DNA from: Mycobacterium gastri
GTDB lineage: Bacteria; Actinomycetota; Actinomycetes; Mycobacteriales; Mycobacteriaceae
DNA length: 64,000 nt
NCBI RefSeq assembly: GCF_002102175.1
Contig: NZ_LQOX01000131.1
Span: 62,001-126,000, forward strand
Direction of reading: 5' to 3'
Below, one piece after another: positions 16,581 through 25,437 of the stretch. Position 1 is the stretch's first letter. Each line of letters opens with the position of its first letter. Made by a program: the position numbers and the translations under genes. The notes under the pieces were generated by a model. The model saw only the letters and a program-made list of their open reading frames with translations, did no database searches and had not been told where the DNA came from.

Positions 16581-18065
16581 GTGTCGGAGCTAACCAGGAC
16601 CGCCGATGTCGTGCTGGTGGGCGCGGGCATCATGAGCGCGACGCTGGCAGCGCTGCTCAAGAAGCTGGAGCCGGACTGGTCGATCACCGTGATCGAACGG
16701 CTCGATGCCGTTGGCGCCGAGAGCAGCAGTCCGTGGAACAATGCCGGCACCGGCCATGCGGGGCTGTGCGAAATGAACTACACCCCAGCAGGTCCCGGAG
16801 GCACGATCGACGTCACCAAAGCGGTCCTGATCAACGAGCAATTCCAGGTCACCCGGCAGTTCTGGGCCTACGCCGTGGAAAACGGCATGTTGACCGACGT
16901 ACGCGGCGTTCTCAATCCCGTCCCGCACGTGAGTTTCGTGCACGGCGCCGACCGCGTGGATTACCTGCGGCGCCGCCACGATGCGCTGGCCGGCAACCCG
17001 TTGTTCTCCGGCAGCGAACTGATCGATGACCCGGACGAGTTCGCCCGCCGGTTGCCCTTCATGGCAGCCAAGCGTGACTTCTCCGAGCCCGTCGCGCTCA
17101 ACTGGGCTCCGGACGGCACCGACGTCGACTTCGGCGCATTGTCGCGCCAGCTCATCGGCTATTGCGTACGCAACGGGACGACCGCGCTGTTCGGCCACGA
17201 GGTCCGTGATCTTCGCCGCCAGCCCGAGGGCAGCTGGATTTTGACCGTCGGCAACCGGCGCAGCGGCCAAAAGTACACGCTGAAAGCTAGATTCGTCTTC
17301 GTCGGGGCCGGCGGGGATGCGCTGCTGTTGTTACAGAAGTCCGGCATCAAGGAGATCAGGGGCTTCGCCGGTTTTCCGATCGGCGGCCGCTTCCTACGCA
17401 GCGACAACCCGGCGCTCACCACCGCGCACCGGGCCAAGGTCTACGGAGTTCCGTCGCCGGGCGCGCCGCCTCTGGGAGCGCTGCACCTGGACCTGAGGTT
17501 CGTCTACGGTAAGCCCTGGCTGATGTTCGGCCCGTACCCGGGCTGGTCGCCAAAGTTCTTGAAACAAGGCCACTTCAGCGATCTGGCCCGGTCGCTCCGG
17601 CGCGACAATCTGCTGTCGCTGCTCGGCGTCGGCGTGACCGAACTGACCTTGCTGAACTATTTGATCGGCCAACTGCGACTCTCGGCACCGGATCGCATCG
17701 GTGTGCTGCGTGAATTTGCCCCCAGCGCAACGGATTCCGACTGGGAGCTGACCCTGGCCGGTCAGCGGGTGCAGGTGATCCGGCGCGACAAGCACAAGGG
17801 TGGGGTGGTGGAGTTCAACACCACACTCGTCGGTGCCGCCGACGGGAGCATCGCCGGGCTGCTGGGAGGTTCCCCGGGCGCCTCGACGGCGGTGCCCATC
17901 ATGTTCGAGGTTCTGCAGAGCTGCTTTGGCCACCGGTATCAGTCGTGGCTGCCCGCCCTCAAAGAGATGGTGCCGTCGCTGGGAACCAACCTCTCCGAAG
18001 AGCCCGCACTGTATGACGAAGTGCGGTCCTGGACCACCAAAGTGCTGCAACTGGACAGTCCATGA
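16581..18065 (+). CDS. mqo: Malate:quinone oxidoreductase
   Basis: A 494-residue FAD enzyme oxidising malate to oxaloacetate with electrons to menaquinone, at the membrane face. N-terminal dinucleotide motif VLVGAGIMSATLAALLKKLE, then SSPWNNAGTGHAGLCEMNY, typical of MQO. GTG 16581 chosen because GGAGGAAGG lies just upstream; upstream in-frame sequence overlaps the PE_PGRS start. First gene of a run whose starts overlap the previous stops (ATGA with the GNAT gene). Ortholog of Rv2852c. Confidence 0.95.
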   Translation: MSELTRTADVVLVGAGIMSATLAALLKKLEPDWSITVIERLDAVGAESSSPWNNAGTGHAGLCEMNYTPAGPGGTIDVTKAVLINEQFQVTRQFWAYAVENGMLTDVRGVLNPVPHVSFVHGADRVDYLRRRHDALAGNPLFSGSELIDDPDEFARRLPFMAAKRDFSEPVALNWAPDGTDVDFGALSRQLIGYCVRNGTTALFGHEVRDLRRQPEGSWILTVGNRRSGQKYTLKARFVFVGAGGDALLLLQKSGIKEIRGFAGFPIGGRFLRSDNPALTTAHRAKVYGVPSPGAPPLGALHLDLRFVYGKPWLMFGPYPGWSPKFLKQGHFSDLARSLRRDNLLSLLGVGVTELTLLNYLIGQLRLSAPDRIGVLREFAPSATDSDWELTLAGQRVQVIRRDKHKGGVVEFNTTLVGAADGSIAGLLGGSPGASTAVPIMFEVLQSCFGHRYQSWLPALKEMVPSLGTNLSEEPALYDEVRSWTTKVLQLDSP

Positions 18066-18532
18066 CAGAAGCGCTGCGCCGCGTGTGGGCCAAAGACCTT
18101 GACGCGCCAACCCTTTACGAACTACTCAAGCTGCGGGTGGAAGTCTTCGTGGTCGAACAGGCCTGCCCGTATCCGGAACTGGACGGCCGCGACCTGCTTT
18201 CCGAGACCCGGCACTTCTGGCTGGAAACACCTGACGGCGAGGTGATCTGTACCCTGCGGCTGATGGAGGAGCACGCCGGAGGTGAGAAGACATTCCGCAT
18301 CGGCCGGCTGTGCACCCGGCGGGATGCCCGCGGTCAGGGACATACCACCCGGCTGCTGCGTGCCGCGCTGGCCGAGGTGGGTGACTACCCGTGCCGGATC
18401 GACGCCCAGGTCTATCTGGCCGACATGTACGCTCAGCACGGATTTGTCCGCGACGGTGACGATTTCATCGACGACGGTATCCCGCATGTGCCGATGCTGC
18501 GGCCCGCATCCGGTCGGGCGGCGCACTCATGA
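18062..18532 (+). CDS. GNAT-family acetyltransferase (ElaA-like)
   Basis: A 156-residue GNAT protein. YELLKLRVEVFVVEQ and PYPELDGRDLLSETRHF resemble ElaA; the acetyl-CoA loop is IGRLCTRRDARGQGHTTRLL. Acceptor substrate unknown. Overlaps the mqo stop by four bases and is overlapped by the chelatase start, so it is part of the same transcript. Ortholog of Rv2851c. Confidence 0.9.
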   Translation: MTEALRRVWAKDLDAPTLYELLKLRVEVFVVEQACPYPELDGRDLLSETRHFWLETPDGEVICTLRLMEEHAGGEKTFRIGRLCTRRDARGQGHTTRLLRAALAEVGDYPCRIDAQVYLADMYAQHGFVRDGDDFIDDGIPHVPMLRPASGRAAHS

Positions 18533-20376
18533 AGCCGTATCCGTTCAGCGCGATCGTCGGACATGACCACATGCGGCTCGCGTTGCTGCTGTGTGCCGTT
18601 CGTCCGGAGATTGGTGGGGTTCTTATCCGCGGGGAGAAGGGCACCGCGAAATCGACGGCCGTGCGCGGACTCGCGGCACTGCTGTCGACCGCGACCGGGG
18701 GCGCCGGCGCGGCATTGGTCGAAATGCCGTTGGGAGCCACCGAGGACCGCGTGGTCGGTTCGCTGGATTTGCAGCGCGTTCTGCGTGACGGTGAGCACGC
18801 GTTTTCACCGGGCCTGCTGGCCCGTGCTCACGGCGGAGTGCTCTACGTCGACGAAGTCAACCTGCTGCATGACCATCTGGTCGACATATTGCTCGACGCC
18901 GCCGCGATGGGACGGGTACATGTCGAACGAGACGGCATATCGCATTCGCATGAGGCCCGTTTCGTGCTGATCGGCACCATGAATCCCGAAGAGGGCGAAC
19001 TTCGTCCGCAGCTGCTGGACCGGTTCGGCCTCACCGTCGACGTGCAGGCATCGCGAGACGTCGACGTGCGCGTGGAGGTGATCCGGCAGCGGATGGCATA
19101 CGAGGCCGATCCCGACACGTTCGCCGAAAGCTACGTCGAGGCCGACGCCGAGCTGGCCCGCCAGATCGCCGCGGCGCGCGCTCTCGTCGACAAGGTTGTA
19201 TTGCCGGACAACGAATTACGGCGCATCGCCGCGTTATGTGCGGCCTTCGACGTCGACGGCATGCGGGCCGATCTGGTGGTCGCCCGAACGGCAGCCGCCC
19301 ATGCTGCCTGGCGTGGCGCACGCACCGTCGAGGAACAGGACATCCGGGTAGCCGCCGAACTGGCATTGCCGCATCGGCGCCGTCGAGACCCCTTCGACGA
19401 TCACGGTCTCGACCGAGACCAGCTGGACGAGGCACTGGCGCTGGGGGCACCAGCGGTGAGCGGCGAAGCCGGCTCCGACCCCGAACCTGAGCCTGACCCG
19501 CCCGGCGGTGGTCAGTCCACCAACAACTGTGCGTCCCAACCGAATTCGCACGCAGCACCAAAGCGGCCAAAGCCCAGCGCGCCACCATCGAAAATCTTCC
19601 GTACCCGCGCGCTGACTGTTCCGGGTGTTGGCGAGGGCGCGCCCGGACGACGGTCGCGGGCCCGCAACGCATCAGGCAGTGTGGTCGCGGCTGCCGACGG
19701 CGGCGACGCCGGCGCCCATGGATTGCATCTGTTCGCCACCGTGTTGTCGGCCGCCGAGCACGCGTCGGGGGCAGGGCCGCTGCGGCTGCGGCTGGACGAC
19801 GTACGGCGCGCGGTCCGCGAGGGACGCGAGGGCAACCTGGTGATCTTCGTCGTCGACGCCTCGGGATCGATGGCCGCCCGCGATCGCATGGCCGCGGTCA
19901 GCGGCGCCACCATGTCGCTGCTGCGCGACGCCTATCAGCGGCGTGACAAGGTCGCGGTGATCACGTTTCGTCAGCATGAGGCCGGGTTGTTGCTGCCGCC
20001 CACGTCGTCGGCGCACATCGCCGGCCGGCGGCTCGCCCGGTTCGACACCGGTGGCAAAACACCGCTTGCGGAAGGTCTGCTGGCCGCGCGCGAACTGGTC
20101 GTCCGGGAAAAGGCGCGTGATCTCGCTCGCCGCGCCCTGGTGGTGGTGCTTACCGACGGACGGGCCACGTCCGGGCCAGACCCGCTGGGCCGCAGTCGAA
20201 TTGCTGCGGCCCGACTGGCCGCTGAAGGCGTGGCCGCCGTGATCGTAGACTGTGAAACTTCATACGTTCGGCTCGGATTGGCCGGGCAGCTGGCGCGTCA
20301 GCTGGGTGCGCCAGCCGTTCGGCTCGAGCAGCTGCACGCCGACCACTTGACGCGGGCCGTCCGCAACGCGGCCTGA
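18529..20376 (+). CDS. Fused magnesium/cobalt chelatase-like AAA+ and VWA protein
   Basis: 615 residues joining a BchI-like ATPase to a BchD-like integrin domain. Walker A is GEKGTAKST, Walker B region LYVDEVNLL, sensor GTMNPEEGELRPQLLDRFGL. An acidic, proline-rich linker (~300-380) follows. The C-terminal VWA domain has the MIDAS motif DASGSM and LTDGRAT. Given the cobO/cobB neighbours, it most likely powers cobalt insertion with a CobN-type subunit encoded elsewhere (inference). Ortholog of Rv2850c. Confidence 0.92.
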   Translation: MKPYPFSAIVGHDHMRLALLLCAVRPEIGGVLIRGEKGTAKSTAVRGLAALLSTATGGAGAALVEMPLGATEDRVVGSLDLQRVLRDGEHAFSPGLLARAHGGVLYVDEVNLLHDHLVDILLDAAAMGRVHVERDGISHSHEARFVLIGTMNPEEGELRPQLLDRFGLTVDVQASRDVDVRVEVIRQRMAYEADPDTFAESYVEADAELARQIAAARALVDKVVLPDNELRRIAALCAAFDVDGMRADLVVARTAAAHAAWRGARTVEEQDIRVAAELALPHRRRRDPFDDHGLDRDQLDEALALGAPAVSGEAGSDPEPEPDPPGGGQSTNNCASQPNSHAAPKRPKPSAPPSKIFRTRALTVPGVGEGAPGRRSRARNASGSVVAAADGGDAGAHGLHLFATVLSAAEHASGAGPLRLRLDDVRRAVREGREGNLVIFVVDASGSMAARDRMAAVSGATMSLLRDAYQRRDKVAVITFRQHEAGLLLPPTSSAHIAGRRLARFDTGGKTPLAEGLLAARELVVREKARDLARRALVVVLTDGRATSGPDPLGRSRIAAARLAAEGVAAVIVDCETSYVRLGLAGQLARQLGAPAVRLEQLHADHLTRAVRNAA

Positions 20377-20397
20377 GTCGGTGAAGGGTAATCACGT

Positions 20398-21021
20398 ATG
20401 CCGCAGGGAAATCCGACTTACATCCCCGATGACGGTCTGACCACCAGGGCCCGGCGCAACCTGCCAGTGCTGGCGGTGCATACCGGTGACGGCAAGGGAA
20501 AATCGACGGCAGCCTTCGGAATGGCGCTGCGCGCATGGAACGTCGGGCTCGACGTTGCGGTATTCCAGTTCGTCAAGAGTGCCAAATGGAAGGTCGGCGA
20601 AGAAGCCGCGTTCCGTCAGCTCGGTCGGCTGCACGACGAACAAGGGATCGGTGGAGCCGTCGAATGGCACAAGATGGGCGCGGGCTGGTCATGGACCCGC
20701 AAATCACGCGAGGCCGGCAGCGACGTCGATCACGCCGCAGCGGCGGCGGACGGTTGGGCCGAGATCGCGCGGCGGCTGGCGGCGCAACGCCACCAGTTTT
20801 ACGTGCTGGACGAGTTCACTTACCCGCTGAAGTGGGGTTGGGTTGACGTCGACGACGTGGTGGAGGTGTTGTTCGCACGGCCCGGCCACCAACATGTCGT
20901 GATCACCGGACGTGACGCACCGCGCCGATTGACCGAGGCAGCCGATTTGGTGACCGAGATGACCAAGGTCAAACACCCGATGGACGTGGGCCGTAAGGGC
21001 CAGCAGGGCATCGAGTGGTGA
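20398..21021 (+). CDS. cobO: Cob(I)yrinic acid a,c-diamide adenosyltransferase
   Basis: A 207-residue CobO/CobA-type ATP:corrinoid adenosyltransferase. P-loop HTGDGKGKSTAAFGMALR near residues 30-45, then FQFVKSAKWKVGEE, VLDEFTYPLKWGWV and VITGRDAP, as in CobO. It attaches the adenosyl group to the reduced corrin. Lies 21 bases after the chelatase gene and 4 bases before cobB. Ortholog of Rv2849c. Confidence 0.95.
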   Translation: MPQGNPTYIPDDGLTTRARRNLPVLAVHTGDGKGKSTAAFGMALRAWNVGLDVAVFQFVKSAKWKVGEEAAFRQLGRLHDEQGIGGAVEWHKMGAGWSWTRKSREAGSDVDHAAAAADGWAEIARRLAAQRHQFYVLDEFTYPLKWGWVDVDDVVEVLFARPGHQHVVITGRDAPRRLTEAADLVTEMTKVKHPMDVGRKGQQGIEW

Positions 21022-21025
21022 GGCC

Positions 21026-22399
21026 GTGACCTCGACACCGGCCCTGGTCATCGCCGCACCCGCGTCGGGCAGCGGAAAGACCACCGTCGCAACGGGTTTG
21101 ATGGGAGCTTTGCGCCGAGCCGGTCACCGCGTCGCGCCCTTCAAGGTCGGTCCCGACTTCATCGACCCCGGTTACCACACCCTCGCCTCAGGGCGGGTGG
21201 GCCGCAACCTGGACCCGGTATTGGTGGGGGAGCAGCTAATCGGCCCGCTCTACGCGCACGGCACCGTCGGCGCCGACATTGCAGTGGTCGAAGGTGTGAT
21301 GGGCCTGTTCGACGGGCGCATCGGCGATGCGGGAAGCGGCCCCGCGGCAGGGTCCACAGCACACGTCGCAGGCTTGCTCGGGGCGCCGGTGGTCCTGGTG
21401 GTCGACGCACGGGGCCAGAGCCACAGCATTGCCGCGCTGTTGCACGGCTTCACCACCTTCGACTCGACAACCCGGATTGCCGGCGTCATCCTCAACCGGG
21501 TCGGGACCGCCAGGCATGAGCATGTGCTGCGACAGGCGTGCGAGCAGGCCGGTGTCCCCGTATTGGGCGCCATCCCCCGAGCCGCTGAATTGGAGCTTCC
21601 GGCAAGGTATCTGGGTCTCGTCACCGCCGTCGAGTACGGTCGCCGGGCCCGGCTGGCAGTCGAGGCGATGACCGGATTGGTCGCTCGGCATGTCGATCTG
21701 ACCGCAGTGGTCGCGGCCGCCGCAAGCCGCGTCGGCGCGCCGCCGTGGGACCCGGTGACGGCCGTCGGCGGGCGTATGGGCGGTCGCCCGACCGTCGCGA
21801 TGGCGGCGGGCAAGGCCTTCAGCTTCGCCTACGCCGAACATGCCGAGCTGTTGCGGGCCGTCGGGGCCGATGTCGTCGAGTTCGATCCGCTCAGCGAAGC
21901 ACTGCCGGAAGGGACGAACGCCGTGCTGTTGCCGGGTGGGTTCCCGGAGCAGTTCGCGGCGGAGCTCTCCGCCAATGAGTTAGTCCGCCGCCAGCTCCAA
22001 CACTTGACGGTCGCGGGCGCCCCGGTGCATGCCGAATGCGGCGGGCTGATCTACCTGGTGTCCGAATTCGACGGATACCCGATGTGCGGCGTGCTGGCCG
22101 GCTCGGCACGCTTTACCCAGCACCTCACACTGGGATACCGCGACGCCGTCGCGGTCGCCGAGTCGCCGCTGTATTCGGTCGGCCGGCGGGTTGCCGGGCA
22201 CGAATTCCACCGCACCACCGTCACGTTCACCGACAGCTACCAGCCGGCGTGGGTGTATCGGAGTCCGGGGCTTGGCGACCGCGCCGTGCGAGACGGCGTC
22301 GTGCATGGCGGTGTGCACGCGTCCTACCTGCATACGCATCCGGCTGCGACGCCGGAAGCGGTAGCTCGCTTCGTCGCACATGCCGTCGCCCGGCCGTAG
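21026..22399 (+). CDS. cobB: Cobyrinate/hydrogenobyrinate a,c-diamide synthase
   Basis: A 457-residue glutamine amidotransferase. The N-terminal synthetase domain has APASGSGKTTVATGLMGALR and KVGPDFIDPGYH. The C-terminal GATase domain carries the nucleophile Cys in HAECGGLIYL and a late His in GHEFHRTTV. It amidates side chains a and c of the corrin ring. GTG start at 21026. Downstream is a 186-base gap with repeats. Ortholog of Rv2848c. Confidence 0.94.
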   Translation: MTSTPALVIAAPASGSGKTTVATGLMGALRRAGHRVAPFKVGPDFIDPGYHTLASGRVGRNLDPVLVGEQLIGPLYAHGTVGADIAVVEGVMGLFDGRIGDAGSGPAAGSTAHVAGLLGAPVVLVVDARGQSHSIAALLHGFTTFDSTTRIAGVILNRVGTARHEHVLRQACEQAGVPVLGAIPRAAELELPARYLGLVTAVEYGRRARLAVEAMTGLVARHVDLTAVVAAAASRVGAPPWDPVTAVGGRMGGRPTVAMAAGKAFSFAYAEHAELLRAVGADVVEFDPLSEALPEGTNAVLLPGGFPEQFAAELSANELVRRQLQHLTVAGAPVHAECGGLIYLVSEFDGYPMCGVLAGSARFTQHLTLGYRDAVAVAESPLYSVGRRVAGHEFHRTTVTFTDSYQPAWVYRSPGLGDRAVRDGVVHGGVHASYLHTHPAATPEAVARFVAHAVARP

Positions 22400-22403
22400 C
22401 GGC

Positions 22404-22469
22404 CCGCGAATGTAACGTCAGGGCGAAAAATCTTGGCGGCGCGGATTCGCCGTGGCGTTACATTCGCGG
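22404..22469. repeat. Perfect 14-bp inverted repeat after cobB
   Basis: CCGCGAATGTAACG (22404-22417) is exactly mirrored by CGTTACATTCGCGG (22456-22469); shorter inner arms (GGCGAA / TTCGCC) extend the fold. Just five bases past the cobB stop. Could be a terminator-like hairpin or a dispersed palindromic element. Confidence 0.7.
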
Positions 22470-22478
22470 CTTGGCAAA

Positions 22479-22566
22479 ATCCGCTGCGCCCGGCTCCGCC
22501 GAGCTGGCGATCACCACGGTGTTCGGCGGTGGTGATCCGCTGCGCCCGGCTCCGCCGAGCTGGCGA
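22479..22566. repeat. Two 32-bp direct repeats before cysG
   Basis: Identical 32-base units at 22479-22510 and 22535-22566, each starting ATCCGCTGCG and ending GAGCTGGCGA. Between them, GATCACCAC (22509-22517) pairs with GTGGTGATC (22529-22537). They lie within 20-110 bases of the cysG start and may hold its promoter region. Confidence 0.7.
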
Positions 22567-22585
22567 CCACCACTAAGCTTGGCGG

Positions 22586-23812
22586 GTGACCGAGAGCCCT
22601 TACCTCGTCGGATTGCGACTGGCCGGCAAGAAGGTGGTCGTGGTCGGCGGGGGCAGTGTCGCCCAACGCCGTCTACCCCTTCTCATCTCGAGCGGCGCAG
22701 ACGTGCACGTGATCTCCCGTAGCGCCACCCGCGCCGTCGAGGCGATGGACGGCATCACTTTGTCGCTGCGTGAATACCGCGACGGCGACTTGGAGGGGGC
22801 CTGGTACGCGTTAGCGGCCACCGACGACGCACAGGTGAATGCGACCGTCGTCGCCGAGGCCGATCGCCGGCAGATCTTCTGCGTCCGCGCCGACAGCGCC
22901 GTCGAAGGTAGTGCGGTCACCCCGGCGACATTCAGCTATGCGGGGTTGGCGGTGGGTGTGTTGGCCGGCGGCGAGCATCGCCGTTCGGCTGCCATCCGGT
23001 CGGCCATCCGTGAGGCGTTGCAGCGGGGCGTCATCACCCTGGAAAGCCCCGAATGCTCCGACGTGGTCCGCGGTGGGGTAGCGCTGGTCGGTGGTGGCCC
23101 CGGCGATCCAGAACTGATCACTGTCCGTGGCAGGCGCCTGCTGGCCCAGGCCGACGTCGTGATCGCAGACCGCCTGGCACCACCGGAATTGCTCGCCGAG
23201 CTTCCACCGCATGTGGAAGTCATCGATGCCGCCAAGATCCCGTACGGCCGGGCCATGGCCCAGGACGCAATCCACGCCGCCATGATCGAACAGGCCAAAT
23301 CAGGCAAGTTCGTGGTCCGCCTCAAAGGCGGCGACCCGTTCGTGTTCGCCCGGGGCTATGAAGAGGTACTGGCATGCGCCGAAGCCGGCATTCCGGTGAC
23401 CGTGGTCCCAGGTGTGACCAGTGCCATAGCAGTTCCTGCTTCCGCGGGCGTTCCCGTCACGCATCGGGCCACAAATCACGAGTTTGTGGTGGTCAGCGGC
23501 CATCTCCCGCCCGGTCACCCCGAATCGTTAGTGAATTGGAATGCTTTGGCAGCATTGTCCGGCACCATTGTTTTGCTGATGGCGGTGGAACGCATCGAAC
23601 TTTTCGTCGACGCGCTGCTGAAAGGCGGCCGACCTGCGGAAACACCGGTGTTGGTGGTTCAGCACGGAACGACGCCGGCTCAGCACACGTTGCGGGCTAC
23701 CCTCGCCGACACGCCGGAAAAGGTCCGCGCAGAGGGGATCCGACCTCCCGCGATCGTCGTGATCGGGGCTGTTGCAGGCTTCGGTGGCGTCCGGGGTTTA
23801 AACAATTCTTAA
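22586..23812 (+). CDS. cysG: Bifunctional siroheme synthase: precorrin-2 dehydrogenase / uroporphyrinogen-III methyltransferase
   Basis: A 408-residue fusion. Residues 1-~150 form the NAD-binding dehydrogenase/ferrochelatase half (KKVVVVGGGSVAQRRLPLL). Residues ~165-400 form the SAM-dependent methyltransferase half (VALVGGGPGDPELITVRGRRLL, RLKGGDPFVFARGYEE, VVPGVTSA). It makes precorrin-2 and siroheme, feeding both sulfite/nitrite reductases and cobalamin. GTG 22586. Ortholog of Rv2847c. Confidence 0.95.
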   Translation: MTESPYLVGLRLAGKKVVVVGGGSVAQRRLPLLISSGADVHVISRSATRAVEAMDGITLSLREYRDGDLEGAWYALAATDDAQVNATVVAEADRRQIFCVRADSAVEGSAVTPATFSYAGLAVGVLAGGEHRRSAAIRSAIREALQRGVITLESPECSDVVRGGVALVGGGPGDPELITVRGRRLLAQADVVIADRLAPPELLAELPPHVEVIDAAKIPYGRAMAQDAIHAAMIEQAKSGKFVVRLKGGDPFVFARGYEEVLACAEAGIPVTVVPGVTSAIAVPASAGVPVTHRATNHEFVVVSGHLPPGHPESLVNWNALAALSGTIVLLMAVERIELFVDALLKGGRPAETPVLVVQHGTTPAQHTLRATLADTPEKVRAEGIRPPAIVVIGAVAGFGGVRGLNNS

Positions 23813-23834
23813 GATTACTGTAAGGTAACCCGTT

Positions 23835-25427
23835 ATGACGGCTCTCAACGACACAGAGCGGGCTGCCCACAATTGGACGTCCGGACGGCAGGAGCGTCCG
23901 GCGGCGGCTCGCCCCGCGCCTTCGGCGGAGACCGCTTTACAACGCGTCAGCAGGTATTACCCGGCGTGGCTGCCCTCCCGTCGCTTCATCGCCGCGGTCA
24001 TCGCCATCGGCGGGATGCAGCTCTTGGCGACAATGGACAGCACCGTCGCCATCGTCGCGCTTCCTAAGATCCAGAACGAGCTCAGCCTGTCCGACGCCGG
24101 CCGTAGCTGGGTGATCACCGCTTACGTGCTGACGTTCGGCGGTCTGATGCTGCTTGGTGGGCGTCTTGGTGACACCATCGGCCGCAAACGGACCTTTATC
24201 GTCGGCGTCGCGCTGTTCACCATCTCTTCGGTGCTGTGCGCGGTCGCCTGGGACGAGGCCACGATGGTCATCGCGCGACTGTCTCAGGGTGTGGGGTCGG
24301 CCATCGCCTCACCGACCGGTCTGGCGCTGGTGGCGACCACGTTCCCGAAGGGACCGGCGCGTAACGCCGCCACGGCGGTGTTCGCGGCGATGACGGCGAT
24401 CGGTTCGGTGATGGGCCTGGTGGTCGGCGGAGCGCTGACCGAGGTTTCGTGGCGGCTGGCGTTCCTGGTGAATGTGCCGATCGGCCTGGTGATGATCTAC
24501 CTGGCCCGCACCGCACTGCGGGAAACCAACCGTGAGCGGATGAAGCTCGACGCGGCCGGCGCCATGCTGGCCACGCTGGCCTGCACCGCTGCGGTCTTCG
24601 CCTTCTCGATGGGGCCGGAAAAGGGCTGGATCTCGGTGACCACCATCGGTTCGGGTGCGGTAGCTCTGGCTGCCGCCCTCGCGTTCATCGTGGTGGAACG
24701 CACCGCCGAAAACCCCGTCGTGCCGTTCCACCTGTTCCGCGACCGCAACCGGCTGGTCACCTTTATTGCGATCTTCCTGGCCGGCGGTGTCATGTTCACG
24801 CTGACGGTGTGCATCGGCCTGTACGTGCAGGACATTCTGGGCTACAGCGCGCTGCGCGCCGGTGTCGGCTTTATCCCGTTCGTCATCGCGATGGGTATCG
24901 GCCTGGGCATTTCCTCGCAGCTGGTGTCGCGGTTTTCGCCCCGGGTGCTGACGATCGCCGGGGGATATCTGCTAGTTCTGGCCATGCTGTACGGCTGGTT
25001 GTTCATGCACCGTGGCGTGGCGTACTTCCCCAACCTGGTAGTGCCCATCGTCGTGGGTGGGGTCGGTATCGGCATGGCGGTCGTACCGCTGACCCTGTCG
25101 GCGATCGCCGGCGTTGGTTTCGACCAGATCGGCCCGGTGTCGGCGATGACGCTCATGCTGCAGAGCCTCGGCGGGCCGCTGGTGCTGGCCGTCGTCCAGG
25201 CCGTGATCACCTCGCGCACGCTGTACCTCGGTGGTACCACCGGCCCGGTGAAGTTCATGAACGACGCACAGCTGGCCGCGCTCGACCATGGCTACACCTA
25301 TGGTCTGCTGTGGATCGCCGGAGCGGCCGTCATCGTCGGCGGGGCTGCGGTATTGATCGGCTACACCCCGGCGCAGGTCGCCCACGCGCAGGAGGTCAAG
25401 GAAGCCATCGACGCCGGAGAACTCTGA
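23835..25427 (+). CDS. efpA: Drug efflux MFS transporter EfpA
   Basis: A 530-residue, ~14-span DHA2-family exporter. A cytosolic N-terminus of ~50 residues precedes the first span (FIAAVIAIGGMQLLATMDST). MFS loop motif GGRLGDTIGRKRTF is present, and the QacA-type span reads FAAMTAIGSVMGLVVGGAL. In mycobacteria it exports several drugs and is implicated in lipid transport (family knowledge). Starts 22 bases after the cysG stop with AAGG upstream of ATG 23835. Convergent with the sterol-desaturase-like gene. Ortholog of Rv2846c. Confidence 0.95.
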   Translation: MTALNDTERAAHNWTSGRQERPAAARPAPSAETALQRVSRYYPAWLPSRRFIAAVIAIGGMQLLATMDSTVAIVALPKIQNELSLSDAGRSWVITAYVLTFGGLMLLGGRLGDTIGRKRTFIVGVALFTISSVLCAVAWDEATMVIARLSQGVGSAIASPTGLALVATTFPKGPARNAATAVFAAMTAIGSVMGLVVGGALTEVSWRLAFLVNVPIGLVMIYLARTALRETNRERMKLDAAGAMLATLACTAAVFAFSMGPEKGWISVTTIGSGAVALAAALAFIVVERTAENPVVPFHLFRDRNRLVTFIAIFLAGGVMFTLTVCIGLYVQDILGYSALRAGVGFIPFVIAMGIGLGISSQLVSRFSPRVLTIAGGYLLVLAMLYGWLFMHRGVAYFPNLVVPIVVGGVGIGMAVVPLTLSAIAGVGFDQIGPVSAMTLMLQSLGGPLVLAVVQAVITSRTLYLGGTTGPVKFMNDAQLAALDHGYTYGLLWIAGAAVIVGGAAVLIGYTPAQVAHAQEVKEAIDAGEL

Positions 25428-25437
25428 CCCTCCGGCG

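Noticed and set aside
24972..25437. Long C-terminal extension of the sterol-desaturase-like protein antisense to efpA
   Set aside because: Explained by a one-base frameshift; restoring it gives a normal C-terminus and stop.
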